Below are positions 1 through 10,700 of a stretch of DNA of 62,083 bases, piece after piece. The notes below the pieces were generated by a model, which did no database searches, was not told the DNA's origin, and was given only the letters and a program-made list of their open reading frames with translations. The DNA lies in IMG/VR virus record IMGVR_UViG_3300034198_027699, positions 1-62,083 of that record. One strand, written 5' to 3'. Each line of letters starts with the position of its first letter. Position 1 is the stretch's first letter. This DNA comes from a virus. The position numbers were made by a program, and so were the translations under genes.

Positions 1-674
1 ATAATTTCAGATATTCCATTTAAACACTCTTTTGTCCCATAAAAATATACTCTTTTATATTTATCGTTAAATAATACTCCTCCGTCCTCATCCATGTATC
101 CTCTAATAAAATGATTAATAAATTTATGATTGTATAAGCATTTGGTTATGCTATATATTTTAGATTTTGCAGGAATTATATTAAATTTTTCCAAAGAATT
201 TACAAGATATTTAGAGGCAAAAGATATTGAGCATCCAGTTGTATCTTTAAATATTTTATTAAATCTTACGCCACCTTTATTATTATAAATTCTTAATTTA
301 GATGTAGATTTTAAACTATTTTTTAACTTTTCTAAATGATTAATATCTTTTATTGACAAATTAACTGTCATATTATAAGATCTAGATGATGACTTATTCA
401 TTACGTTTCCATCAGCTGCAATGAAACCAGCCCAATACATTACATCACGCCCTATTATATCATCGTTATATTTTTTAAAATATTCTTCATCAAGTATATT
501 TTTTCTTATTTTAGAATGCTCAATATTATTATCATTTAGTATGCTAGTTACTTGCCTGGTAGTTATATTAAAAATATTTGAAACTTTTCTAATTGACTTA
601 TTTAATAAGTAACTTTCTATAATTTTTATTTGAAAATCTTTATCAAAAATTTTTTTAACATGTTTTAATCTCAT
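1..674 (-). CDS. LAGLIDADG homing endonuclease, partial (C-terminus beyond window)
   Basis: Reading the minus strand from the ATG at 674 gives 224 uninterrupted codons that run off the left edge. Residues about 20-50 look like a helix-turn-helix (IRKVSNIFNITTRQVTSIL), a common DNA-binding add-on in free-standing homing enzymes. Two LAGLIDADG-type motifs are visible: YWAGFIAADG at residues 80-89 (bases 437-408) and FIRGYMDEDG at 189-198 (bases 110-81), each ending in the acidic residue that binds the catalytic metal. Such enzymes cut a long DNA site and spread their own gene. It is divergent from, and 58 bases away from, the plus-strand peptidase-like gene, and is the only minus-strand gene here, which fits a later insertion. 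The alternative start at 661 is only a few codons further in. The family call is secure; activity is inferred. Confidence 0.88.
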   Translation of the reverse strand, partial: MRLKHVKKIFDKDFQIKIIESYLLNKSIRKVSNIFNITTRQVTSILNDNNIEHSKIRKNILDEEYFKKYNDDIIGRDVMYWAGFIAADGNVMNKSSSRSYNMTVNLSIKDINHLEKLKNSLKSTSKLRIYNNKGGVRFNKIFKDTTGCSISFASKYLVNSLEKFNIIPAKSKIYSITKCLYNHKFINHFIRGYMDEDGGVLFNDKYKRVYFYGTKECLNGISEI

Positions 675-732
675 TGTATGCCTTTTGATTTTATATCTTG
701 CATTTAATGTATCAATTAACTAGTATAATTTT

Positions 733-1236
733 ATGAAAAAAAAGTTGTCTATTAAAGATATGTCGCCAATGTTTTTGATGCGAATTATTAATAAAGCAAA
801 AAAAAATCTTAAAAAAGATAAGATAATGAAAAGTGTTTTTAAAGAGCACGGTCAAGACATTGATATGATAGATTATATTCCTACGTACTTTAAAACCCTA
901 GACGTTTCAGCTAAGACTGACCATGGGGTAGTTTGGTTAAACTATAAACTTATTTCTGATGGTTTTGACAAATTTGACTACTCTTATTTAGTTCATGAAT
1001 ATACCCACTGGTTACAACAATGTTTTGGTAAAAAGCCTACTAAAGGTGCAGATGATGGAGAGTATTTAGATAATAAATTTGAACAAGAAGGATTTCAAAA
1101 CCAAGTAGAATATATTGCAGATCATTTTGGAGAAGATGAAGCAGAAAAATATGTAGATAACTTACTAGATTATCATGATGTGAAAGATAATGGTAAAAAA
1201 GATAAATTAGAAGCAGTACTACTAAAAAATATATAA
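733..1236 (+). CDS. HExxH zinc metallopeptidase-like protein (167 aa)
   Basis: The protein carries LVHEYTHWLQQ, an HExxH zinc-binding and catalytic motif with H88, E89 and H92. A likely third ligand is E126 in the downstream helix (NQVEYIADHF), giving a gluzincin-type arrangement. The N-terminal 35 residues are very lysine-rich. There is no signal peptide or membrane segment, so it would act in the cytoplasm or in the virion. Lying just ahead of virion genes, it could process a structural protein or help entry, but neither role is shown by the sequence. No clear ribosome binding site precedes the ATG at 733; an internal ATG at 760 is the alternative start. I am confident of the motif and unsure of the substrate. 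Confidence 0.75.
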   Translation: MKKKLSIKDMSPMFLMRIINKAKKNLKKDKIMKSVFKEHGQDIDMIDYIPTYFKTLDVSAKTDHGVVWLNYKLISDGFDKFDYSYLVHEYTHWLQQCFGKKPTKGADDGEYLDNKFEQEGFQNQVEYIADHFGEDEAEKYVDNLLDYHDVKDNGKKDKLEAVLLKNI

Positions 1237-1321
1237 CCTACTCTCCCTATATAATATCCCATTATTTTGTCGAGATTTTTATTATTCTAAAATAAAAAAG
1301 CTAATAAATAAGAATAATAAT

Positions 1322-2902
1322 ATGGTTTATTATTTAAATCCACCTTATGTTGGTATAGATGCTGTGTCCTCTTTAGGAGATGGTTATACAATTAATATAA
1401 AATGGTTTCAAGCCTATGCCACAAATATTAATAATAAAATAGCTTATCATATTTACTATTCGACAGAAAAAGAAGATGTTTTTTATGAAGGCGTAAAATA
1501 TGTATCTATTGATTCTTCTTTAGAAGCAAATATTATAAATTTGAACCCAGGACAAAATTATTATTTTTCTGTTAGACCTGTAGAGTATGATTCTACAATA
1601 TTTAATCTTGAAAATATTTTAGCTGTTGCATATGATAATTTAAGAGTTTATCCTAATAGTTTATTAAGGTCAAATATAACTAGTTCTGATTTAATTATAC
1701 CTTTAATTGATATAGATGGTTTTCCATCTAATGGACTTATAAAAGTAGGAGTTGAATTAATACAATATTTGTCTGTAGATTCTTTTAATAAAAATTTAGT
1801 ATTAACCAATATTTCTCAAAGAGGGGTTAATGGTACTTTAGCATTAGATCATAATATAGATGGATATGATGGATATAAATTATGGAATCCTGCGGTTACA
1901 TTATTTGTGGTGGGAGAAGACAATAGATTTGATAGAATTTATAGATGTCAATCTAGATTTGAATATCCTAATTTTCCATACACACAAAATGATGGATATC
2001 ATCAAGTTACTAAAGACATATTAACTACTGATTTATCAGCAAGCGATGAATCTAATATTGGGTTTCCATCTTATGATTATGCCGGATATCATAGAACAGA
2101 TCCAGTATTATTATTGACAGGTGCCTGTGTAGGAAGCTACATTGGTGGAGAAATGGGATGTATTGATGGATATGGAAATGTTAATGTTTTAAGAGGTTTA
2201 TCAGTACAAGATCACAATAATCAAAGACAAGAATTTTTATTAAATGTTACAGGTAAGCCTGCAGTTTTAATAAAAAGAGTTAGAACAGGTGTTACATGCG
2301 CTTGTTATAGAGCATCTAGCGAATATGCAGATGATAGGTGTCCATACTGTTATGGAACCAAATTTGTATTTGGATATGAACAATATTTTAATCCAAGAAG
2401 GTCAGATGGAAGGATATTAGTTAGACCATCAGCAGCAGAAGAAAATTTAAAGATGCAAGAAGCTGGCTTGGAATCTGAATTTTCTACAGAATTTTGGACA
2501 TTAACAGTGCCAACTATAAAAAATAGAGATGTTATTGTTTTATTTGACATTGATGGAAATGAAGAATTTAGATATGAAGTTATGACCGTATCTAGAAATA
2601 ATACATTAGTTGGATTGCAAGGCGGTCAAAAGTTAAGAGTTCAAAGAATCAGAAAGACAGACCCAGCCTATCAAATACGTATTTTTAGAGATACGTCTAA
2701 ACTTCCATCACAATTAAATACATCTATTGGAATGACAGCAAGTATTCCACCACATACACATAAAATAGTTGTAAATGAAAATATTACATCAGTAAATCAA
2801 GTTAATCAAACTACTTCAGTAATGCAAGGTCATAATCATCCTATTGTAAATGGAGAAGTTTTAGAGGTATTAGGTCATACTCATGCAATTTTGCTGCCCT
2901 AA
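1322..2902 (+). CDS. Virion protein with Fn3-like, Cys4 and HxH elements (526 aa)
   Basis: The N-terminal 100 residues resemble a fibronectin type III domain (AYHIYYSTEKED, then LNPGQNYYFSVRPV), a fold common in phage tail proteins. In the middle, C326-x-C328 and C340-x2-C343 form a compact Cys4 set likely to bind zinc. The last 50 residues hold three His-x-His pairs (H478/H480, H504/H506, H519/H521), each in a PHTH, GHNH or GHTH setting. HxH motifs bind iron in T4 long-tail-fibre tips, so this tail may hold metal in a trimer. Repeated DGY turns occur. No Shine-Dalgarno sequence is obvious before 1322. It is followed by another fibre-like gene, so a neck, tail-completion or fibre-attachment role is possible. 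Exact function is not recognised. Confidence 0.7.
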   Translation: MVYYLNPPYVGIDAVSSLGDGYTINIKWFQAYATNINNKIAYHIYYSTEKEDVFYEGVKYVSIDSSLEANIINLNPGQNYYFSVRPVEYDSTIFNLENILAVAYDNLRVYPNSLLRSNITSSDLIIPLIDIDGFPSNGLIKVGVELIQYLSVDSFNKNLVLTNISQRGVNGTLALDHNIDGYDGYKLWNPAVTLFVVGEDNRFDRIYRCQSRFEYPNFPYTQNDGYHQVTKDILTTDLSASDESNIGFPSYDYAGYHRTDPVLLLTGACVGSYIGGEMGCIDGYGNVNVLRGLSVQDHNNQRQEFLLNVTGKPAVLIKRVRTGVTCACYRASSEYADDRCPYCYGTKFVFGYEQYFNPRRSDGRILVRPSAAEENLKMQEAGLESEFSTEFWTLTVPTIKNRDVIVLFDIDGNEEFRYEVMTVSRNNTLVGLQGGQKLRVQRIRKTDPAYQIRIFRDTSKLPSQLNTSIGMTASIPPHTHKIVVNENITSVNQVNQTTSVMQGHNHPIVNGEVLEVLGHTHAILLP

Positions 2903-2946
2903 TAATAAACTAGCATACATATAATAATTTTAAATGAGAGTATACA

Positions 2947-4257
2947 ATGAGTGACCCTTTAGTTCCTAATTATAAAAAAAATGTTGGAAGATTAGTTACT
3001 GATCGTTTTGATTTTGAAAGCCACAAAGAAGGTACTGATTTTCGTCATCAAGCAGGTCAAATAGATTTATTTCCTAAAATAGTTATAGATGGAAATACTA
3101 AAGAAAATGTACAAGATGCTATTTCTTCATTAGCTAATGTTATTTACTCTCCTTCTTTACCTGACGCAACAATATCTTCTAAAGGTGTTATTAAAATTAA
3201 TGGAGATATTTCTGGAACAGCAGATACTATTACTGTTTCTAGTATACAAGGAAAGCCTATTAGCACATTAGTTCCATCTGCAGGTCAATCATTAATTTGG
3301 GATGGAGTATCATGGACTCCAACTACTTTATCTGGAATTTTTACAGCATCACAAGATTTAGCTGGAAATAATCTAAATCAACAAGTAATTCAAATTTCTG
3401 GAGACATTTCAGGAAATGTTTTAATACCTGCAAATAATTTAATTTTTAGTGAAACATCTATTCCTTCAATATCTCAATCTTATGCAAGTAGTACAGATGG
3501 TGTAGATTTAACTCTTACGGCACAATCGGCGCTAGGTAATGGAGGAAATGTAGTAATATCTGGCGGTTATGCTGGCCTTGATAATGCACCAGGAGGAGTT
3601 AAACTATCAGTAGATAATCATAATTCAACTATGATACAAGCTACTAAATTTTCTGATGGTAGAAGAGTATTAAGCTTATTAGGAGAATCAGATGATGGAG
3701 AAGTGCCTGATGGCGATTTAGTACTTTACATTAAAGAGGCTGCAGATGAGCCTAGTTCAGGCAGTCCTACTGGTGGAGTTTTATTATACTGTAATAATGG
3801 ACAATTAAATATTTTAGAATCAACAGGAAATCAATTTGTAGTTGGTTCTATGCAGAATCCTAATATTTGGGGTTATTTAGATTCCGGCAATCAAGTATAT
3901 TCTACAAGAACTAGCTCGCAAACTACAACAAATACTGCAAATAATATATTTTCTTACTTAATGCCAAATAATTCTTCTGTTTATGTTGATGTTACTATGA
4001 TAGGAAAACAAGTTGGAAGTAGCAATTCTTCTCAAATTAGTATGTTTTTAGGCTATTCTATTGATTCATCAGGAGGAGCTACTCCTATGGGAAGTTTAAG
4101 TGCCTATGATTATAGAGATACTGGCGCTCCAGCATCTGGCTGGGATGCTGGAGATATTGTTAATTCAGGCGCAACATTACTTATTAAAACTGGTTTTAAT
4201 GCAGCCACAACTATAAATTGGTTTGCAGTTGTAAAATTGAGCATAATTGCAGATTAA
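2947..4257 (+). CDS. Tail fibre/needle-like structural protein (436 aa)
   Basis: The sequence is rich in Ser, Thr, Gly and Asn with beta-type repeats typical of trimeric fibres. A GDISGTADTITVSSIQGKPI segment (about residues 79-98) followed by GQSLIWDGVSWTP is the kind of shaft-and-adaptor text found in many phage fibre proteins, and a second GDISGN unit follows at about 150. The C-terminal 130 residues look globular (beta-sandwich-like) and may be a receptor-binding or folding tip. A GAGAG ribosome binding site sits 9 bases before the ATG. It lies between a virion protein and a small membrane protein, ahead of the giant fibre gene. Assignment to fibres is from composition and context; the receptor is unknown. 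Confidence 0.62.
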   Translation: MSDPLVPNYKKNVGRLVTDRFDFESHKEGTDFRHQAGQIDLFPKIVIDGNTKENVQDAISSLANVIYSPSLPDATISSKGVIKINGDISGTADTITVSSIQGKPISTLVPSAGQSLIWDGVSWTPTTLSGIFTASQDLAGNNLNQQVIQISGDISGNVLIPANNLIFSETSIPSISQSYASSTDGVDLTLTAQSALGNGGNVVISGGYAGLDNAPGGVKLSVDNHNSTMIQATKFSDGRRVLSLLGESDDGEVPDGDLVLYIKEAADEPSSGSPTGGVLLYCNNGQLNILESTGNQFVVGSMQNPNIWGYLDSGNQVYSTRTSSQTTTNTANNIFSYLMPNNSSVYVDVTMIGKQVGSSNSSQISMFLGYSIDSSGGATPMGSLSAYDYRDTGAPASGWDAGDIVNSGATLLIKTGFNAATTINWFAVVKLSIIAD

Positions 4258-4318
4258 TCAAATTAATATATTATTAATAATATATTAATTATTTTGTATA
4301 ATTGCAAGGAGAATAATT

Positions 4319-4696
4319 ATGGATCCAATTCTTACAATGCTTATAACTTGGCAATTTGTTGTCTTTGGTTTAGCTATTGCCGCATTAATATTTGTAATTA
4401 GAAAATTAGCAGAATTTTTATTATTAGATTGGTTTAAAGTATCACAAAAATCTAAAATTTTAAAATTATGGAATGATTTGATGTTACCTATTTTACCAGT
4501 TTTAGTTGGCGGGTTATGTGGATTTTTATTTAAAACTTATCCATATCCTAATCAATTATCCTCTAATGGAGGAAGAATAATATTTGGTTTAGTAGCAGGA
4601 TTAATGTCAGGTCTTTTATATAGAGTTATAAAATCTTTATTATTTTCAAAAATTACTATAGAGCCAGAAGAAAAAGAAAAGCAAGAAGATAAGTAA
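4319..4696 (+). CDS. Small membrane protein, candidate holin (125 aa)
   Basis: Three hydrophobic stretches are visible: about residues 10-27 (WQFVVFGLAIAALIFVI), 54-70 (LMLPILPVLVGGLCGFLF) and 86-105 (IIFGLVAGLMSGLLYRVI). They are followed by a short, highly charged tail (EPEEKEKQEDK). Size, number of membrane segments and charged C-terminus fit a holin, the inner-membrane pore former that times lysis. It has one of the best ribosome binding sites in the window (AAGGAG, 8 bases upstream). No endolysin gene lies beside it, which weakens the holin reading; it could equally be a virion or superinfection membrane protein. Confidence 0.5.
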   Translation: MDPILTMLITWQFVVFGLAIAALIFVIRKLAEFLLLDWFKVSQKSKILKLWNDLMLPILPVLVGGLCGFLFKTYPYPNQLSSNGGRIIFGLVAGLMSGLLYRVIKSLLFSKITIEPEEKEKQEDK

Positions 4697-4741
4697 TTTT
4701 AAGTCATAATATTGTAGTAAACCTAAATTAGCGGTGAAATA

Positions 4742-7700
4742 ATGAGTAAATTTCCTTCAAATTTTGATGATGATGTTACATTGCCCTTTGTAAATGACAA
4801 TTTAACAGAAATTGGAGCAGAGGCTATTAATGCAGTCAGAGATGCTGTATTTAATATTGAACAATATTTAGGTTTAGGAGCAGATGGAACTACAGGGTCA
4901 GTTGCAAATAGAATTGGAATATCTCTAAATTTAGATGGTACAATTAAGCCTTCCGCTATAACTGGATTAGGGTTAGTAACTTTACCAATTACAAACGCAC
5001 AAATATCAAGCAGTGCAGAGATTCAAGAATCTAAATTAAAATTAGATTACAGAACATCTGATTTATTTAATTATATAAAAGATTTATCAGCAGATGTTAA
5101 TACTAGTTTAGGATGGATATCTTCTACTGGCTCTAAATTAGATCCTCATTTATTAGGATTTGCTTTCGTACATACATTATCGCAAATTGCTGTAACAGAT
5201 AATCCAGCTTTAGGATTTAAAGATAAGTTTAAAAATTTTAGAGATAATTCAAATGCATTTACTGCTCTTACAGAATTAAACAATGAATTACTTTATCATC
5301 AATTTGCTGATGGATATGCTACTGAAACAGTAAGCTCTATTACAACTAATAATGGAACTTCATCATATCCATCTTCATATGCTCACTTATCTAGTGGTAT
5401 ATTTATAGATACTGATAGATTTTCTACAATACCTCAGACTGCAAATGATTTACAAAAATTTGCAAATTATATAGATAGTGCAAGTATATTTTTGTTAGGC
5501 ACAAGAATACAAAATTTATTTTCTAATGGAATATCTAGAGAATCAAGATCTGCAAATTTAGTAGTTGATGGATATGGTCAAGAAATAGTTCCTTCAACTC
5601 AAGTAACTACATATTTATTAAATATTGGAAATAATTCATCTCCTTTTGATGATATTAATACTGGTGATGATATTGTTGAATTCAAACCATCTAGTTCAGA
5701 TATGTCATCAAATTCATTTGATGCTAAATTTGCATTAGTTAAAGTTGGCGATATCATTAGAATTAATTATGATGGCGTTGAAATTTCTCATATTATAAAA
5801 GAAAAAAAATATGTTCAAACTTCTGGTAATAAAAAATATTCAGTTAGAATTGAAGGAAAAAATTTAAAGTATTCTACTACTGCAAGTGCAAGAATTGATA
5901 AACCATTATTAAATAATAATAAATATGCAGCTTTAGCAGTTGCAGCTGCAAATAATAATTTTTCTGAAATACCAAGCCTTATTGCAGTTAATGCAAGATC
6001 AGCTTCAGCTTTAGGTATTGGATTTAATCCTGATCTAATAGATTCAGAGCATTATGTTTTATATTTAGCATTATATCCTACAGGAAATCCTGCTGATGGA
6101 TATACTATATTACCAGGTATAGATATAACTGGTAATGCAGGCGCAACTCCTGGAAAATATACATTAGAATCAATAATTGAATCAACAAATAATGCATTTA
6201 GAGCTTCAGGATTTAATTATAGATTTGTAGCATTTCAATATCAAGGAGAATTTGGTATTGCATTAGCAGATTCATATAATAATACATCTTTTTCAATATT
6301 AAGTGGAATTATTGGATCTAATGGTTCTTATAATACTTCAGCAACTGCAATAGCATTTCCTAAAAATATAGTTGGTTTAACTTCAGCTACATCGCTTTTA
6401 CCTTTAGATCCTCTTGGATTTGGTCCAACCAAAGCAAATTTAGCAAGCCCTCCATATTCTGCAAGTTATGATACAGCAGACGCATCTCAAACTCCTACAA
6501 AAATATTTATTCCACTTAAGAGAAATAATTTTTATGTAAATGGATTTGAAATAGAAAAATTTGGTTTAGATAAAAACCAAATTCAAGATAAATATGGAGA
6601 TGGATATTGGCTTGGCACAATTTATAATAAAAATATTTATCCAGGACCACCAGTAGGTAGAGTTGAAGTTACATATAGAATTCCATTAGATTTATCTACT
6701 TCTGGTTTAGCAGTAGGAAAAACTATTGTTATACAAAAAGTAAATTCAGGCGGTCTTGTAAATTTTGGAAGATTTATTATCCAATCAATAAATTCTTCAT
6801 GTGGTTCAGTTGATTTTACTGATATTACTGTATATGATGCTGTACATGCAAATGCAGTATCTCCTACAACTACTTTAGATATCGGATCAGAAGTAGCAAT
6901 TTATTTAGACTATAGTTCTATTTCTTTTAATAAAGAAAGTGCAACAGATTTATCTATAGTATCACCATTTAAGAGACATTTTGAGGTATTAATAAATCAA
7001 AATGGAGAAACATTTACTCATGAAAGAGCAAGAATAAATGCAAGCTCTTCTACTATAAATATTAATGGCTCTGTTCCATTATATACATATTCTGAATTAA
7101 ACAAATTAAATATAGTTAGAGTGTCTCCAAAATTAAGAGGATATCAATTTGGAAATGTAAATAAAATTTCTCTTTATATTACTCAATTCACCTCATATGG
7201 AACATATGTAGGATACTTATGCTATTATGATGGAGTTGGAACTAATAATTTAGGACCAATCACACAAGGTAGAGTGGGCGAAATTACTAGATTTTATGAT
7301 GAGTCAAATATTGATTATATTGATATTTTATTTGATGCAAATGTTACAGTATCCGCATTTAATAATCAAGCTCTAGACTTCCAATTATTTCCAACATTAT
7401 CATTAGATAATGAAATAATGTTAATTGCAACTTGTCAACTTGATGATATAACTAAAAAAGTTACTAATATTAAAGATGAAAGAGCATTTGGAAATATAGG
7501 AGAAAAAGATTTAGGAACCTCAGCTTTAAATTATATTTCTACTGGTGAAAAATTATTACATGCAAATGGTGTAATTAGAGGATTTGATTTACAAACTACA
7601 GGAGTAAATCCAAATAGCAATCAAATTTATATAAATGGTGGTGTAGCATTAGTTAATGGAAAATTCATTCAAGTAAATAAACAAACAGTTGTTATTCCAA

Positions 7701-10700
7701 TTATAAAAGAATTATATTCATCTGTTTACTATAATATTAATTGGGCTCTCTGTATAAATGATCGTGGAGAATACCAACCAATACCAATGTTAGATGTTGA
7801 GGCTGGTACGCCAGGAACTTCAAATAGATTATTTAGAGCATATAATCCTGCAAATGGATTATCTTATAATTTAGAAGCTACAACTTTTTCAAATATTATA
7901 AATAATAAAAAGAATTTAACATTATTATATGTTGTATCTTCAACCGTTGTACAATCTCCTTTATCAATATCTTTAAGCATTACTGATGCTAGAAGATTTG
8001 TAAATGATTTAGATAACAATTTTGATCTTAAACTAGCAAATTTTGGTTCTCAAGGAAATTTTCAAAATATTGAATCAATATTTAATTGGATTAAATATAA
8101 TAATTTATATAATGGCACTGCAATTGTTAAAGGATCTTCAGAAGGTTATGGAATAATTGCAAAGCCAATTACTTTAGATTTTATTTCCAATGTAGTTATT
8201 GATGGTCAAAATGATGCAATCATTACTTTTAATAAACCTGTAACATTTGGATCAAATATTACATTTAGAAATATTAATCTTCTTTTTAAGAATAAAATTT
8301 TTGTAAAAGAAAATTCTTCAAATATAATATTTGAAAACTGTCATATTGTTATTACAAATGAATTGGCAGATTCAATATCAGATAACAATGTTATTTTTAA
8401 TGTAAAGAAATCGAATAACATTAAATTTGATGACTGTATATTAGATGTTGGATTTAAATTTAATGCAACCAGCGGAGCTTTATTCTTATTAGATAGTGCG
8501 AATAAATTTATAGTTAATGATACAAAAATAACATTAGATTTTAACGTAGATCCAAATGACGGATATGTTCCGGGAACTATGTTCATAATAAAAAATAGTC
8601 CTAGTGTTAAATTAACTAGCTGCATATTTGAAGGCAACTTTGCACAATGTATTAGAAATACATTATCAGATGGATTAGTTTTAAAAGATTCATATATTAA
8701 AACTAGTTATAATCCATTAGTTGCTAGTCCAGATACATTTGATAATGTTACAGACTATTTAAATACTTCAGATGGACTTTCAGCTGTAACTTATGATGTT
8801 AATAATTTAGTTAATAATGGTCGAGCAGTTATTTATTCAAAAATTAATACTTCATTAGACAATATTATAATTGATAATGTTGAATTTATACACGATCCAA
8901 TTGATACTGTTTTTGTTATATCTAACAGATTTAGTTTTATTAATTTTGAATTATCAAGTAATACATCTATATTGAGTAATGTTAATATTACTAATTGTAA
9001 GTTTAAAAATATCAGAAAGACTGATAGAGATATTCGATCTGCTATTTCAATTATAAATACATCTGCTCAAAGCTCAAGCAATCAACAACAGCCTTTATTA
9101 AAAAACATTAATATAAAAAATAATTATTTCGGTAAAAATCAAGGAATTGTATTAACATCAGTATTAAGGGGAGATTCTATGTCTTACCCTGGTTTGGTTA
9201 CTGAAAAATGCATAATTGAAAATAATACTTGCGGATCTATTGGTTATTGGGTAGGATCGTCTTCTAAAGTAATTGATTTATTCCCAAATGATACTTCTTT
9301 ATCTGATAAAGATTCTAGTTTAATAATTAGCGGAAATAATTGCCACAACATTATGAGCACTGATCATAATGGAAAATATTATTTACCAATAAAATTGGTA
9401 GCTGGTCAAACTGTAAATACATGCGCTTATCCATCTGGAAATGTTGTTATTGAAAATAATATATGTAATTGGATTCACACTGCAATTACTTTTGAAGAAA
9501 ATAGTTCATTAAAAATATTAAATAACTCTTTAACTGCATATTATACAGGTTATTTGGAACCATATGATAACACTTTAGTAAAATCTCTTTCGCCAGCATA
9601 TGCTATAACTGTATTTTCTAACAGAAAAGCAATACCAAATACTCAGGCTCCAGGAGAAGGAAATGACGCTTCTTGCATTATTTCAGGAAATACTACTTCT
9701 ACTGGATATTGGCTACAAACAAATTCAACACCTTATACATATAAATATATACAAGGCTATATTTGCACTACTGCATCTTCTATTATTACAAATAATATTT
9801 TTAAAGGACTATATAATTTTGGTGATTCTGGACTATTATATAGTGATTTAATTATTGTTGGAGGTAAAACCAATATAGTTAAAAATAATAAAGTTTATAG
9901 AGAAGGTAATTCTATATCATCTTATGTAAGATTTAATAGCTTCAATCTTCCATTTTGGGACGGTTTAGGATCTTATGGTGAAATTACAGATAATTTCTTT
10001 GATAGTGCATATTTAAGTGGAAATTCTGAAATAGAATCAGGACTTTTTGAATGGTCAATGCCTAGTTATACTGTACCTGGAACATGGATAGTTGAAAGAA
10101 ATATAAATCAAACAGGATATATATTAGTTCCATTAACTACAGGTAGTTATTCAGATAATTCTTTAATATATTCTACAACGCCTTTATGGAAAGTAACTTC
10201 TGTATACAATCTTACTGGAAATTTTAAATCAATTGTTCTTAGAGTAACTGACTCGGTAGATCCTCCAGAATTAAGACAAGTAGGTTTTCAGCAAAGTTTA
10301 AATGCATATTTACCAAATAATGTAAAAATTTTGAAAGCTGAAATGGGCGTTCGTTCATTTGGTAATGATACAGATGCTTCAGCGTCTAATAGAGGAGTTA
10401 AATTAAATATTAATAAATACTTTATAGATACTATGCAAACATCGGACAGATCAGGATTAACTTATACTAATTTAGACTATTTAGCAGACCTTGATTTAGA
10501 TCAAAAAGTTCCAGATGATCTTGTTAATTCTACACCATATTTATTTATTTCTTCTGCAGAATTAAATTCTACATCTTCAACTATTATAAAAAATATAGAT
10601 TTTACTGCAATTAATCCTGCAACAGGGGGTCCAGGATCTGGAAATTTAGTTCCATTTTATACAGTTAATTATAGATATCCATTCACATTATCTGTAGAAA

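Noticed and set aside
421-612. Plus-strand open frame of 63 codons near the left end
   Set aside because: It is antisense to the LAGLIDADG gene, hydrophobic by composition and without ribosome binding site.
724-729. TATAAT just before the peptidase-like gene as its promoter
   Set aside because: It lies 3 bases before the ATG, which leaves no leader, and the nearest -35-like element (TTGCAT at 698) is 20 bases away.
8341-8637. Minus-strand open frames inside large tail genes (also at 13000, 15471, 39470, 43758, 52502, 60578)
   Set aside because: They lack ribosome binding sites and protein-like composition and are shadows of well-supported plus-strand genes.
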